A stretch of 64,000 nt of DNA. Origin: Marmoricola sp. GTDB lineage: Bacteria > Actinomycetota > Actinomycetes > Propionibacteriales > Nocardioidaceae. Under the pieces are notes generated by a model. That model was not told the origin of the DNA. It did not search any database and worked only from the letters and a program-made list of their open reading frames with translations. Location: assembly GCA_025964775.1 (NCBI GenBank), contig JAOPYE010000025.1, forward strand, positions 1 to 64,000, read 5' to 3'. The position numbers and the translations under genes were made by a program. Shown piece after piece: positions 25,640 through 33,596 of the stretch; the first letter of the stretch is position 1, and every line of letters starts with the position of its first letter.

Positions 25640-26644
25640 TCATTCGGGACCGCGCTCCAGGGGCAGGCCGAACCAGCTGAAGACCGTGTTCTCGAACCAG
25701 TTCAGCGCGCAGATCCCGTCGTCGTTGAGCGTCACCGTGATCAGGCCGGTCCCACGGCGTGCGCCGTCGGGTCCCGCGACGTAGGCACCGAACGCAGGCT
25801 GCCCGTTCGCCCTCGTCGGGAGCAGCGCGAACTCACGCCGTGCGCCGAACAGTGCCTCCAGGAACCCGCCGACGGCGCTGCGGCCCAGGTACTCCAGCGG
25901 GATCGGCGGCATCGACATGAACGCGTCGTCGGTCAGCAGCGCCACCACCCCGGCGACGTCGGCCGCCTCGTACGCCGCAACGAAGCGGGCGACCAACGCC
26001 TGCTCGGCCTCGGAGCCGAGCGACACAGACCCCATCCGCTCGGCCAGCACGGGCCTGGACTGCTCCAGCGTCGCCCGTGCGCGCTTCAGCGCACTGGTCA
26101 CCGACTCGACGCTCCGCTCGAGCATCCCGGCCACCTCCGCTGCCGGGAAGCCGAGCACGTCGCGGAGCACCAGCACGGCGAGCTGGAGCGGGGGGAGCAC
26201 CTGGATCGCCGCGACGAACGCCAGCGAGATCGACTCGGTCTGCTGGTACCGGGCTTCCGGACCCAGCGGGAGATCGTAGGCACCCTCGAGCAGCGTCTCC
26301 GGGAACGGCTCCAGCCACGGGGCCTCCCCGAGCCGGGTCGGGTCCGGTGGCGTGATTCCCGGGATGTCCCAGGCCCGGGCCGGCCTCCGCTTCGCCGCGC
26401 GCAGCGCGTTGAGGCAGCGCGTGGTGGCGATCCGGTAGAGCCAGGTCCGCATCGACGCGCGCTCCTCGAAACCACCCAGTCCCTGCCACGCGGCGACCAG
26501 GGTGTCCTGCAGCGCATCCTCGGCATCCTGCAGCGAGCCGAGCATCCGGTAGCAGTGCACGAGCAGCTCGCGCCGGTGGGGCTCGGTCAACGCCCGGAAG
26601 GCGTCGTCGTCGCCTGCCCGGGCCCGGGAGATCAGGTCGGTCAT
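25640..26644 (-). CDS. ECF sigma factor with C-terminal SnoaL-like domain (SigG/TIGR02960-like)
   Basis: 334 residues from ATG 26644. Region 2 is MLGSLQDAEDALQDTLVAAWQ with MRTWLYRIATTRCLNALRA (residues 33-85). A linker contains EAPWLEPFPETLLEGA, as in the SigG-like subfamily. Region 4 is FVAAIQVLPPLQLAVLVLRDVLGF with MLERSVESVTSALKRARATL (helix-turn-helix). From about residue 210 a SnoaL/NTF2-like domain follows (FVAAYEAADVAGVVALLTDD ... SAVGGFLEALFG), which in such sigma factors modulates activity in place of a separate anti-sigma factor. It is divergent from a RibD-type reductase gene across about 158 bp, a likely target promoter. Confidence 0.92.
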   Translation of the reverse strand: MTDLISRARAGDDDAFRALTEPHRRELLVHCYRMLGSLQDAEDALQDTLVAAWQGLGGFEERASMRTWLYRIATTRCLNALRAAKRRPARAWDIPGITPPDPTRLGEAPWLEPFPETLLEGAYDLPLGPEARYQQTESISLAFVAAIQVLPPLQLAVLVLRDVLGFPAAEVAGMLERSVESVTSALKRARATLEQSRPVLAERMGSVSLGSEAEQALVARFVAAYEAADVAGVVALLTDDAFMSMPPIPLEYLGRSAVGGFLEALFGARREFALLPTRANGQPAFGAYVAGPDGARRGTGLITVTLNDDGICALNWFENTVFSWFGLPLERGPE

Positions 26645-26802
26645 GGAGTCACTCTCTCGTTCGTCGGGGCCGGTCTCCACGTATCGACACCAACCGGAGC
26701 CCGAACTGGGCGCTGATCGGCCGCCCAGATCGCCGCGACGCAGGTGTCCAACCGGTACCGAACCATCACCGACACAAGCCACCAACGACAAGGAGAACAC
26801 CC

Positions 26803-27366
26803 ATGGGCACCATCGTGGTCAACACCAACATGACGCTCGACGGCGTCGTCGACAACCCGACCGGCGAGGACGGTCCCGGCGGCGGCTGGTTCACCAGCAT
26901 GTCGCCGGGCGACTTCGAGGCGTGGGCGAAGTTCGAGCAGACTCAGGTGCACGACGCCGTGCTGCTCGGGCGCCGGACCGACGCCTGGTTCGCGCAACGC
27001 TGGAACGACCGCAACGACGACTGGGCGTCGCGCCTGAACGGCCTCCCGAAGTACGTCGTCTCCTCGACCCTGACCGCGGCCGCATGGCGCAACGGCACCG
27101 TCCTGCGCGGCGACCTCGTTGAGGAGGTCACCCGGCTCAAGGAGGACGTGGACGGGCAGATCGTCGTCTTCGGCAGCCGCACGCTCGTACAGACGTTGCT
27201 CGAGCACGGGCTCGTGGACGAGCTCCAGCTGATCGTCTTCGGGACGCTCGTCGGCAGCGGCGGTCGGTTGCTGGAGGCAGGCGACCCGCAGTCGCTGCGC
27301 CTCACCGGCTCAGAACGCCTCGGTGACAACCTGCTCGCCGTCAGCTACGACGTGGTGGCCGACTGA
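26803..27366 (+). CDS. Dihydrofolate reductase family protein (RibD C-terminal type)
   Basis: 187 residues, ATG 26803 with AAGGAG upstream. Family blocks: MGTIVVNTNMTLDGVV at the start, VLLGRRTDAWF, KYVVSSTL, IVVFGSRTLVQTLLEHGLVD and ELQLIVFGTLVGSGGRL. This is the RibD_C/DHFR-like NADPH-binding fold, not a classical folate-pathway DHFR; substrates of such stand-alone proteins are generally unknown. Its start faces the ECF sigma gene, and ECF genes of this class are often next to YCII or RibD_C genes. Confidence 0.9.
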   Translation: MGTIVVNTNMTLDGVVDNPTGEDGPGGGWFTSMSPGDFEAWAKFEQTQVHDAVLLGRRTDAWFAQRWNDRNDDWASRLNGLPKYVVSSTLTAAAWRNGTVLRGDLVEEVTRLKEDVDGQIVVFGSRTLVQTLLEHGLVDELQLIVFGTLVGSGGRLLEAGDPQSLRLTGSERLGDNLLAVSYDVVAD

Positions 27367-27374
27367 GCACCCTT

Positions 27375-27410
27375 CGTCCTCCCGGTCAGCTCGCCCTGAT
27401 CGGGAGGACG
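27375..27410. terminator. Bidirectional terminator between convergent genes
   Basis: Arms 27375-27389 and 27396-27410 pair over 15 positions (CGTCCTCCCG with CGGGAGGACG as the core, one G-T pair), loop of six bases. The stem includes the stop codon of the minus-strand HAAS gene. Confidence 0.8.
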
Positions 27411-28153
27411 TGCCCGGCCGCGGTACGCGTCCGTCGCAGCCACGCGCCGCCGTACGCCATGGCTGTCACGAGGGCGACCGCGGCGTCGCAGAACCACTGG
27501 CCGCGGCCCCACTCGACGTGCGCGAACGCGTTGGTGAACCCACCGACGACGAGCAGCAGGCCGGTACCCCCGAACGCGATCAGCCCCAGCCACGGGACCA
27601 CGCGTCGCTCCATCCTGCCGACCCGGCTGCGGGCGCCGAGCACGACCAGCACGGCGGCGGTCAGCATGATCACGGTGAACCCGCCGCGCAGGATCAAGGA
27701 ATCGCTTGCGTTCTCCAACGCGGCGGCATCGCGCCAGCTGGTGGCACCCGGCTGGACCTGGAGCCAGTGCGCGATCATGCCAGCGGTCGGGGTCGCATCC
27801 GCCGGAAGCCCGAACACCCAGCCGGTCGACGTCACCCGGGCCAGGAGCTCCGCGAGCAGTGTCGCGGCCAGGATCGCGGCCCATCCGACGACCGAGAGTT
27901 GCGCCGCTGCAAAGCCGAGCCGACCTACCGCGGCGACGATCCCACCGTTCGCTTCGCGGGCCACCTCCTCGGCCGTGCCGAAACGGACGACGGCCTCGCG
28001 CTCGGCCTCGTCCCGCCCGAGGCCGGCTGCCTCGGCGGCCGAAGCCGCGTCTGCCAGGTGCCCAGCGGTCTCCTCGAGCAACCGCTGCGTCGAACCGGGA
28101 GCGAGGCGGAGGCGTCGTTCCAGGTCGGCGAGGTAGGACTCGATCGGGTCCAT
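27386..28153 (-). CDS. Membrane protein with HAAS-type cytosolic head (PadR partner)
   Basis: 255 residues from ATG 28153, overlapping the padR stop as TGATG; a GTG one codon earlier is possible. Residues 1-70 (MDPIESYLADLERRLRLAPG ... LGRDEAEREAVVRFGTAEEVA) form the helical HAAS/permease-prefix domain that typically goes with a PadR regulator. Four or five membrane segments follow (for example LSVVGWAAILAATLLAELLA). Such pairs are common in actinobacteria; the membrane protein is thought to sense something and signal to the PadR-controlled genes. Function unknown. Confidence 0.88.
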   Translation of the reverse strand: MDPIESYLADLERRLRLAPGSTQRLLEETAGHLADAASAAEAAGLGRDEAEREAVVRFGTAEEVAREANGGIVAAVGRLGFAAAQLSVVGWAAILAATLLAELLARVTSTGWVFGLPADATPTAGMIAHWLQVQPGATSWRDAAALENASDSLILRGGFTVIMLTAAVLVVLGARSRVGRMERRVVPWLGLIAFGGTGLLLVVGGFTNAFAHVEWGRGQWFCDAAVALVTAMAYGGAWLRRTRTAAGHVLPIRAS

Positions 28154-28473
28154 CACGCACCCCCGAGGATGGCGTTCATCCCGGTAGCGAAGCTGCGCCA
28201 GTCGCGCGCCTCCTTGGCCAGCGCAGTCGACCCGGCGGCTGTCAGTCGGTAGACCCGCCGGCGTCGGCCGTCACCGACCTCCCAGTCGCTGGCGAGCAGG
28301 CTCTGGCGTTCGAGGCGGTGCAGCGCCGGGTAGACCGTCCCTTCGGGAAGGTCGAATTCGCCGTCGCTGCGACGTCGCAGCTCGGCCACGACCTCGTAGC
28401 CGTGGGCTGATCCTCCCTTCAGTACCGAGAGGATCAGCGTGTCCAGGTGTCCGCGGATGCGATCGTTGCCCAT
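28153..28473 (-). CDS. PadR-family transcriptional regulator
   Basis: 106 residues, short (PadR-s2) class without a long C-terminal helix. The winged-helix core is LDTLILSVLKGGSAHGYEVV (residues 10-29), EGTVYPALHRLERQSLL and RRRVYRLTAAGSTAL. It binds DNA as a dimer and usually represses its own operon. ATG 28473 lies inside a palindrome, so autorepression over the start codon is likely. Operon with the HAAS membrane protein. Confidence 0.94.
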   Translation of the reverse strand: MGNDRIRGHLDTLILSVLKGGSAHGYEVVAELRRRSDGEFDLPEGTVYPALHRLERQSLLASDWEVGDGRRRRVYRLTAAGSTALAKEARDWRSFATGMNAILGGA

Positions 28474-28492
28474 ACCTAGACAGTCTAGGTAT
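28472..28492. promoter_or_regulatory. Perfect palindromic operator over the padR start codon
   Basis: Ten-base arms ATACCTAGAC and GTCTAGGTAT flank one central base. The ATG of padR is the final part of one arm, so the transcript must be leaderless or nearly so. Likely binding site of the PadR protein itself. Confidence 0.8.
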
Positions 28493-28515
28493 GGCCAATC
28501 CGGCGCGCAAGCCCC

Positions 28516-29748
28516 TCAGAGCACCGTGATCGGAATCGAGGTCCGCTTGCCGAACTCGAACGCAGCGCCCGTGCTGAACCTGGTCACCGCGACCTCGCCG
28601 GCCTCGGGCGCCGCGTCCGTGCGGCGTACGACCTGCAGCGTCCAGTCGTCCGGGGCGCCTGCCACCTCGACGTCGAGGTGCGGATCGACCCCACGTACAA
28701 CGGACTGCAACGGCCCGACCGAGCCCGGTCCGCACAGCGTGATCCACGCGTTGTCGTCGTGCGCCGGACCGTGCTCGACGCGCAGCCCGGCATCGAATCC
28801 CGCCGTGACGTAGGCGGCGGGGTTCAGCAGCGGGTGGAGCTCGAGGACGCGCAACGCCCCGACCTCGTCGGCGGGCAGGTCCAGCGCCGCCCTGATCCGG
28901 CCCGCGGCAACCCCGGCAATGCCGACGAGCTGACGGGTCGCGATCTCACGGCACTCGTCGACCTCGGTCCGGGAGTCGACGGCCCGCAGGAAGCCGAGGT
29001 TGAGCAGGTGCATCTGGAGGCAGACCTCGTCGGCGATCCGGACGAGCGCCGAGTGCGAGAACGCCGAGAAGTCCAGGTCGCTCACCAGCGGACCGCTGTA
29101 GTCAGCCTGGCCGTCGTCGCCCTCGCTTCTATCGGACACGGTGATCGGGTCGAGCTGGGTCGTCGCGGCGCGCGAGGACTTCAGCGCGACACAGCCGTCG
29201 GACTCGACGACCGGCGGGTAGGAGTCGTCGATGATCACCGTCCAGGCACAGTGCGGGCTGCGGTCGACAGGGGTCCGCGGCGGACGGTGCAGCGGACGCA
29301 CCTGCGCCTTCGCGTTCGTCGCGACCGCGGTGGCATCGAAGGTGGGGTCCTCGATGTCGTGGCACATGCTGCGCACGTACTCGGGGCCCATGGGCTCGAC
29401 GTCCATCAGCGCACCGCAGTGGTCGAGATGGAACTCGCCGTGCCAGCGGTCGTGGACGGTGTAGCGGAAGTCCATGAACTGCGGCGGGGCGCCGATGTCG
29501 AGCTGGAGCCCCTTGAAGATCGTGACGACGTCGGTTCCCTCGTACGTCAACGCCTGCTGCATCCGGCGTGTGTAGATCGGGCTGGCCGCCATCCACTCCT
29601 CGATCGCGACCTGGGCCATCCCCTCCCTGCCGAAAGCGCTGATGCACCAGGCCATCCCCGACCGGTCGATGAGCTGTCCGATCAGCAGCAGCTCGGGCAC
29701 CAGGACCGCGAGCTGCTCACGGGTCAGGGTGGCGTAGCGGCTGGTCAT
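28516..29748 (-). CDS. Uncharacterised 410-aa protein encoded with a P450
   Basis: 410 residues from ATG 29748, which overlaps the P450 stop (ATGA). I do not recognise a named family. Notable blocks: RDQL-like TLTREQLAVLVPELLLIGQL, DRSGMAWCISAFG, AIEEWMAASPIYTRRMQ, GLQLDIGAPPQFMDFRY, WHGEFHLDHCGALMDVEPMG, MCHDIEDPTFDATA and CAWTVIIDD. His and Cys clusters in HGEFHLDHCG and MCHDIEDPTFD could form a metal or catalytic site. No signal peptide or membrane segment. As the last gene of an overlapping operon ending in CYP, it may act on the P450 product or help the P450. Substrate and reaction unknown. Confidence 0.8.
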   Translation of the reverse strand: MTSRYATLTREQLAVLVPELLLIGQLIDRSGMAWCISAFGREGMAQVAIEEWMAASPIYTRRMQQALTYEGTDVVTIFKGLQLDIGAPPQFMDFRYTVHDRWHGEFHLDHCGALMDVEPMGPEYVRSMCHDIEDPTFDATAVATNAKAQVRPLHRPPRTPVDRSPHCAWTVIIDDSYPPVVESDGCVALKSSRAATTQLDPITVSDRSEGDDGQADYSGPLVSDLDFSAFSHSALVRIADEVCLQMHLLNLGFLRAVDSRTEVDECREIATRQLVGIAGVAAGRIRAALDLPADEVGALRVLELHPLLNPAAYVTAGFDAGLRVEHGPAHDDNAWITLCGPGSVGPLQSVVRGVDPHLDVEVAGAPDDWTLQVVRRTDAAPEAGEVAVTRFSTGAAFEFGKRTSIPITVL

Positions 29749-30980
29749 CGCAGGGTGGTCCGGACCGGAAGCGACGCGTAGCCCCGAACGTTCGAGGAGT
29801 ACATCCGCACCGGTGCGTCCGCAACCTCGATCGACGAGCACCGCTCGACAAGCTGCCGCAGCGCGATCTGCGCCTCCAGCCGGGCGAGGTTCGCGCCGAG
29901 ACAGAAGTGTCGCCCACCACCGAAGGCGATGTGCTTGGCGAGCTCGGCCTTGTCGCGACGGATGTCGAACTCCTCCGCGTTCGAGAACACGGTGTGGTCG
30001 TGGTTGGCGGAGCCGATGTTGATCAGCAGCTGGGCGCCGGCCGGACAGGTGGTCCCGGCGATGGTGACATCCTGGAGCGTCTGCCGGGCAAGCAGCTGGC
30101 TGGACGCCTCGTACCGCAGCGTCTCCTCGATCCACGGCGCGATCAGGGTCGCGTCGGCGAACACCGCCGCCCGCTGGTCGGGGACGGTGCAGAGGTTGCG
30201 CACCGCGTTGCCGAGCAGCTTGGTCGTGGTCTCGTTGCCGGCCACGACCATCAGGAAGAGGAACGCGGTGAGCTCGCCGTCGTTCATCCGGTCCCCCTCG
30301 TCCTCGGCCATCAGCAGTGCTGTGACCAGGTCATCGGCGGGAGCCTTCTTGCGTGCGGCCAGCAGGTCGGCGAAGTAGCCGAACATCTGCATCGACGCAT
30401 CCATGCCGGCCTGCGGCACGTCGCGCAGCCCGTGCTCGCGGACCACCAGCAGGTCGGCGAGCCGGCGGACCTCGTCACGATCGGCCTGCGGCACGCCGAG
30501 CAGCTCGGAGATGACGTCCATCGGGTACTTCCCGGCGAAGTCGACGATCCAGTCGAAGCCGCCCTCGGCCTCACCCTGCGCGAGTGCCTGCTCGAGGTGC
30601 TCGAGGCTGATCGCGGCGATCCGCGGCTCCATCTCCGCCACCCGTTTGGGCGTGAAGCCCCGCGAGACCAGCTTGCGCAGCCGGGTCTGCTCCGGCGGAT
30701 CCATCCCGAGGAACGACATCACGACGTGCGCGTTCTCGTTCCAGGCGCTCGCATCGAGGGTGACGCCCATCCGGTTGGAGTACACGTCGTCGGTACGCCA
30801 GGCTTTGTGGATGTCGGCGTACCGGGACATGACCCAGAAGTCGTGCTCCTCGTTGTGGTAGAGCGGCGCCTCCTCGCGCATCCGGGCGTACACCGGGTAC
30901 GGGTCGTCCTGGATCGCGTGGTCGTACGGATCGAAATTCAGCGGGCATCTGCCCGCTTCCGGCGTCGTCTCGGTGCTCAT
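29745..30980 (-). CDS. Cytochrome P450 (CYP123-like position in cluster)
   Basis: 411 residues, soluble bacterial P450. I-helix VVAGNETTTK near residue 240, K-helix ExxR in EETLRYE near 285, and heme loop FGGGRHFCLGANLARLE with ligand Cys360. It hydroxylates an unknown substrate using electrons from a ferredoxin, possibly the one encoded at 35689. The set around it parallels the M. tuberculosis region with cyp123 (Rv0766c) and cyp51 (Rv0764c), so CYP123 or a close relative is inferred by context; the family number would need a sequence identity check. ATG 30980 overlaps the TetR stop. Confidence 0.93.
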   Translation of the reverse strand: MSTETTPEAGRCPLNFDPYDHAIQDDPYPVYARMREEAPLYHNEEHDFWVMSRYADIHKAWRTDDVYSNRMGVTLDASAWNENAHVVMSFLGMDPPEQTRLRKLVSRGFTPKRVAEMEPRIAAISLEHLEQALAQGEAEGGFDWIVDFAGKYPMDVISELLGVPQADRDEVRRLADLLVVREHGLRDVPQAGMDASMQMFGYFADLLAARKKAPADDLVTALLMAEDEGDRMNDGELTAFLFLMVVAGNETTTKLLGNAVRNLCTVPDQRAAVFADATLIAPWIEETLRYEASSQLLARQTLQDVTIAGTTCPAGAQLLINIGSANHDHTVFSNAEEFDIRRDKAELAKHIAFGGGRHFCLGANLARLEAQIALRQLVERCSSIEVADAPVRMYSSNVRGYASLPVRTTLR

Positions 30981-31558
30981 CAGTGGCCTTCCATGATCAC
31001 GGCGACGATGTCGTCGAGGCGTTGGCTGAGTTCTTCGTACGTCATCAGGCCCATGCCGGCCTGGAGGAGGGCGCCGGAGAAGGCGAAGGTCAGGGCCTCG
31101 ACGACCCTCGGGTCCGAGGGCTCGCCGATCGCCTCGCGGAAACGGGTCACGAACTCGGCACCGATCACCAGCCTGAGGCGCTCGACCTCCGGGTCGGTAC
31201 CGAGCAGGGCGATGTTGGCGGCCGTCGCGAGATTCGGCGAGCGGCCGAGCAGTGCGGCCATGTGCCGGGTCACGACCCTGATCCGGTCGACCGCGCTGTC
31301 GCCCTCCGGCTCGGGGCCGGGCTCGGTGACGATCCGGCGCCAGAAGAGCTCGGCGAACAGGTGGTTCTTCGAGGCGAGGTAGGTGTACGCCGTCGCCGGG
31401 GACACCCCGGCGCGCTGGGCCACCGTGCGGATCGTGAGTGCCTCCGGACCGACCTCCTCGAGCTCCAGCTCACCGGCGAGCAGCAGCTTCTCCACCGTCT
31501 CGGCCTGACGTGGGTTCAGGCCGAGCCGCAGGTGCGAGGTCACGGGTTCGGACGCCAC
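30980..31558 (-). CDS. TetR-family regulator of the P450 cluster
   Basis: 192 residues from GTG 31558, 3 bases after the upstream stop. N-terminal HTH: LTIRTVAQRAGVSPATAYTYLASKNHLFAELF (residues 40-72, read in two blocks), the TetR recognition helix being SPATAYTYLA. The C-terminal ligand domain is family-variable (LTFAFSGALLQAGMGLMTYE). It is embedded in the operon between CMD and P450 genes, so it probably autoregulates; the palindrome at 38088-38101 is the best candidate operator. It corresponds by context to Rv0767c. Confidence 0.92.
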   Translation of the reverse strand: MASEPVTSHLRLGLNPRQAETVEKLLLAGELELEEVGPEALTIRTVAQRAGVSPATAYTYLASKNHLFAELFWRRIVTEPGPEPEGDSAVDRIRVVTRHMAALLGRSPNLATAANIALLGTDPEVERLRLVIGAEFVTRFREAIGEPSDPRVVEALTFAFSGALLQAGMGLMTYEELSQRLDDIVAVIMEGH

Positions 31559-31561
31559 GGC

Positions 31562-31930
31562 TCAGCGTCCCTTCGCGATGGTCTCTTCGACCAGGCTGTT
31601 CAGCCGTGCCCCGACCGGCCATCCGGCGTAGTGGCACACCATGATCACGATCTCGCGCAGGTTGTCCTCGTCGAGCTCGCCGGCCTTGTACGCGGCAGGG
31701 ATCTGGATGGACAGCACGTCCTGGGCACCGTGGGTGCAGAGCATGCCGATCAGCAGCAGTCGACGATCGCGGTCGGACAGGCCCGGCCGGCTCCAGATGT
31801 CGGCGAACAGATGGTCCGCGGTGTAGCGGAAGAAGTCACCGTCCATGTCGGACATGTCGAAGCCGTAGACCTTGTTCATCTTCTCCAGGCCACGCCGGCG
31901 GGACTCGGGAAGGTCGTCGTACTTGCCCAT
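31562..31930 (-). CDS. Carboxymuconolactone decarboxylase (CMD/AhpD-like) family protein
   Basis: 122 residues from ATG 31930, one base after the previous stop (TGACATG). Typical CMD helices: FFRYTADHLFADIWSRPGLS, RRLLLIGMLCTHGAQDVL and LREIVIMVCHYAGWPVGAR. The CxxC of AhpD peroxidases is absent; instead the VCHYAGWP His motif of the decarboxylase-like branch is present. Reaction unknown; in the homologous mycobacterial set (Rv0771) it sits after the dehydrogenase as here. Confidence 0.92.
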   Translation of the reverse strand: MGKYDDLPESRRRGLEKMNKVYGFDMSDMDGDFFRYTADHLFADIWSRPGLSDRDRRLLLIGMLCTHGAQDVLSIQIPAAYKAGELDEDNLREIVIMVCHYAGWPVGARLNSLVEETIAKGR

Positions 31931-31931
31931 G

Positions 31932-32783
31932 TCAGTTCTCCTGTCCGGCGGGCAGCCCGAGGGCTGACCGGAGGTTGTCCTGCGCGAAGTGCGCCATCGG
32001 TACGTCGACCCCGAGCCGGTCGGCCAGCTCGATGGCGTGGGCCAGGTCCTTCTCACCGATCGCGCGGACGTGCTCGAAGATCGAGAGCCAGAAGTCGCCC
32101 GGCTCGATCGTCCTCGTCGTGTCGCGGTGCATGATGGCGCCGGGTCCACCGGTGATCGAGTCCGTGTGCCGGACGATCCGGCCCAGTGCCTGCAGGTCGA
32201 TCCCGGCTGCCTCGGCCAGGCGCAGCGCCTCGCCCGTGGCGGTGAACGACACGAAGTGCAGCAGGTTGCGGGCCAGCTTGGCGGCCGTGCCGTTTCCGAT
32301 CGGCCCGCAGTGCACCACCTCGGTGCCCATCAGACCGAGTGGACCACGCACCGCCTCGAACGCTGCGTCGGTGCCACCGACCATGATCGCCAGGGTGCCA
32401 TCGGCCGCACCCATGGCGCCGCCGCTCACCGGAGCATCCACGACCAGGAGGTCGTGGCGTCCACCGAGGTCCTCGAGCCGCGGGGGCAGGTCGGGTGAGA
32501 TCGTCGAGTGGATCACGAGGGCCGTGCCGGGCTTCGCAGCGCCGAGGATCTCCCCCATCACGTCACGGACCTGGGCGTCGGTGTTGACCATCACGCAGAT
32601 CACCGCGCACCGGGCGGCGAGGTCTGCCACGCTGCCGGCGACCGTCGCACCCTCCTTCTCCAGCTCGGCCAGCGGTTCGGGCGCGATGTCGAAGACCACC
32701 AGCCCGCCGTCCCAGGCGAGCAGCCGGTGGGCCATCGGCTTGCCGATGTTGCCCAGGCCGATGAAGCCCACTGGTCCCGTCAT
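31932..32783 (-). CDS. NAD-binding 3-hydroxyisobutyrate dehydrogenase family protein
   Basis: 283 residues from ATG 32783 (ATGA overlap with the SDR). Rossmann GFIGLGNIGKPMAHRLL (residues 6-22), substrate-binding DAPVSGGAMGAADGTL near 117, and catalytic Lys in GNGTAAKLARN near 168 define the beta-hydroxyacid dehydrogenase family. It oxidises a short beta-hydroxyacid with NAD(P)+. The exact substrate is unknown; placed between SDR and CMD genes, matching the order Rv0769-Rv0770-Rv0771. Confidence 0.93.
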   Translation of the reverse strand: MTGPVGFIGLGNIGKPMAHRLLAWDGGLVVFDIAPEPLAELEKEGATVAGSVADLAARCAVICVMVNTDAQVRDVMGEILGAAKPGTALVIHSTISPDLPPRLEDLGGRHDLLVVDAPVSGGAMGAADGTLAIMVGGTDAAFEAVRGPLGLMGTEVVHCGPIGNGTAAKLARNLLHFVSFTATGEALRLAEAAGIDLQALGRIVRHTDSITGGPGAIMHRDTTRTIEPGDFWLSIFEHVRAIGEKDLAHAIELADRLGVDVPMAHFAQDNLRSALGLPAGQEN

Positions 32784-33529
32784 GCCCGGAACACCTGTCC
32801 GCCGTCGACGTCGAGGATCTGCGCCGTGATCCAGGCGGCCTCCTCGCTGAGCAGGAACAGGCACGCGCCGACCATGTCCTCGGGCTGACCGATCCGCTTG
32901 ATCGCCAGGCTGTTCCTGACGATGTCGTGCGCAGCGCTGCCTGCCTGCGTGCGCGTCGCTGCCGTGTCGACCGGGCCGGGCGCGATCGCGTTGACCCGGA
33001 TGTTCTGACCACCGAGCTCGTGCGCCAGCTGCTGGGTCAGGCCGTTGATACCGACCTTGGCGAGACCGTAGAACCCGGAGTACAACCACGCAGCGGTCGA
33101 GCTCTGGTTGACGATCGAGCCGCCACCGCCGTTGGCCATGTGGCCGTAGACCGCGCGGGTGACGACGAGTGCGCCGTCCATGTTCACGCTCATGAACCTC
33201 TTGTAGTAGTCCCAGTCGACGGTGATCAGCAGGTCGAAGGCCATGTCGCCGTAGATGGCTGCGTTGTTGACCAGGCAGTCGATGCGTCCGTACGCCGCCA
33301 TCGTGGCCTCGGCCATCGCTGTCGCCGAGGCGGCGTCGGACACGTCCGTGCGCACGAACATCGCGGTTCCGCCGGACGCCTCGATGGCAGCGACCACCTG
33401 CTTGCCCGAGTCCTCGTTGAGGTCGGCAACGACGACCGAGGCACCCTCGGCGGCGAGCGCCTTGGCATAGGCCTCGCCGATGCCCTGGGCAGCTCCGGTC
33501 ACGATCGCGACCTTGTTCTCAAAACGCAT
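32780..33529 (-). CDS. Short-chain dehydrogenase/reductase (Rv0769-like)
   Basis: 249 residues. TGAAQGIG (residues 11-18) binds NAD(P), NNAA (LVNNAAIYG) is the NNAG-type motif, and the catalytic triad is Ser in NQSSTAAW with YGLAK (Tyr/Lys). DLNEDS after strand 2 (D37) favours NAD over NADP. It ends in the common VDGGQVFRA. Part of the overlapping catabolic operon; substrate unknown. Confidence 0.94.
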   Translation of the reverse strand: MRFENKVAIVTGAAQGIGEAYAKALAAEGASVVVADLNEDSGKQVVAAIEASGGTAMFVRTDVSDAASATAMAEATMAAYGRIDCLVNNAAIYGDMAFDLLITVDWDYYKRFMSVNMDGALVVTRAVYGHMANGGGGSIVNQSSTAAWLYSGFYGLAKVGINGLTQQLAHELGGQNIRVNAIAPGPVDTAATRTQAGSAAHDIVRNSLAIKRIGQPEDMVGACLFLLSEEAAWITAQILDVDGGQVFRA

Positions 33530-33559
33530 GGTGATCCTTCGGTAGTTTCGTGGTCCGTT

Positions 33560-33596
33560 GATTGAGGTGGTCGCGCAGCGACCGTCTCGAAATCCC
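33560..33596. repeat. Dispersed intergenic hairpin repeat, type B (inside operon)
   Basis: In reverse complement: ATTTCGAGAC, inner stem GGTCGC-TGC-GCGACC, then ACCTCAATC. It occupies the only real gap in the 11-gene operon, between the ALDH stop and the SDR ribosome-binding region, so it is probably transcribed. Confidence 0.85.

Noticed and set aside
26645..26800. Longer N-terminus of the ECF sigma factor (GTG/ATG further upstream)
   Set aside because: The extra 52 residues are unlike any sigma region and would overlap the divergent promoter region; ATG 26644 fits the family start.
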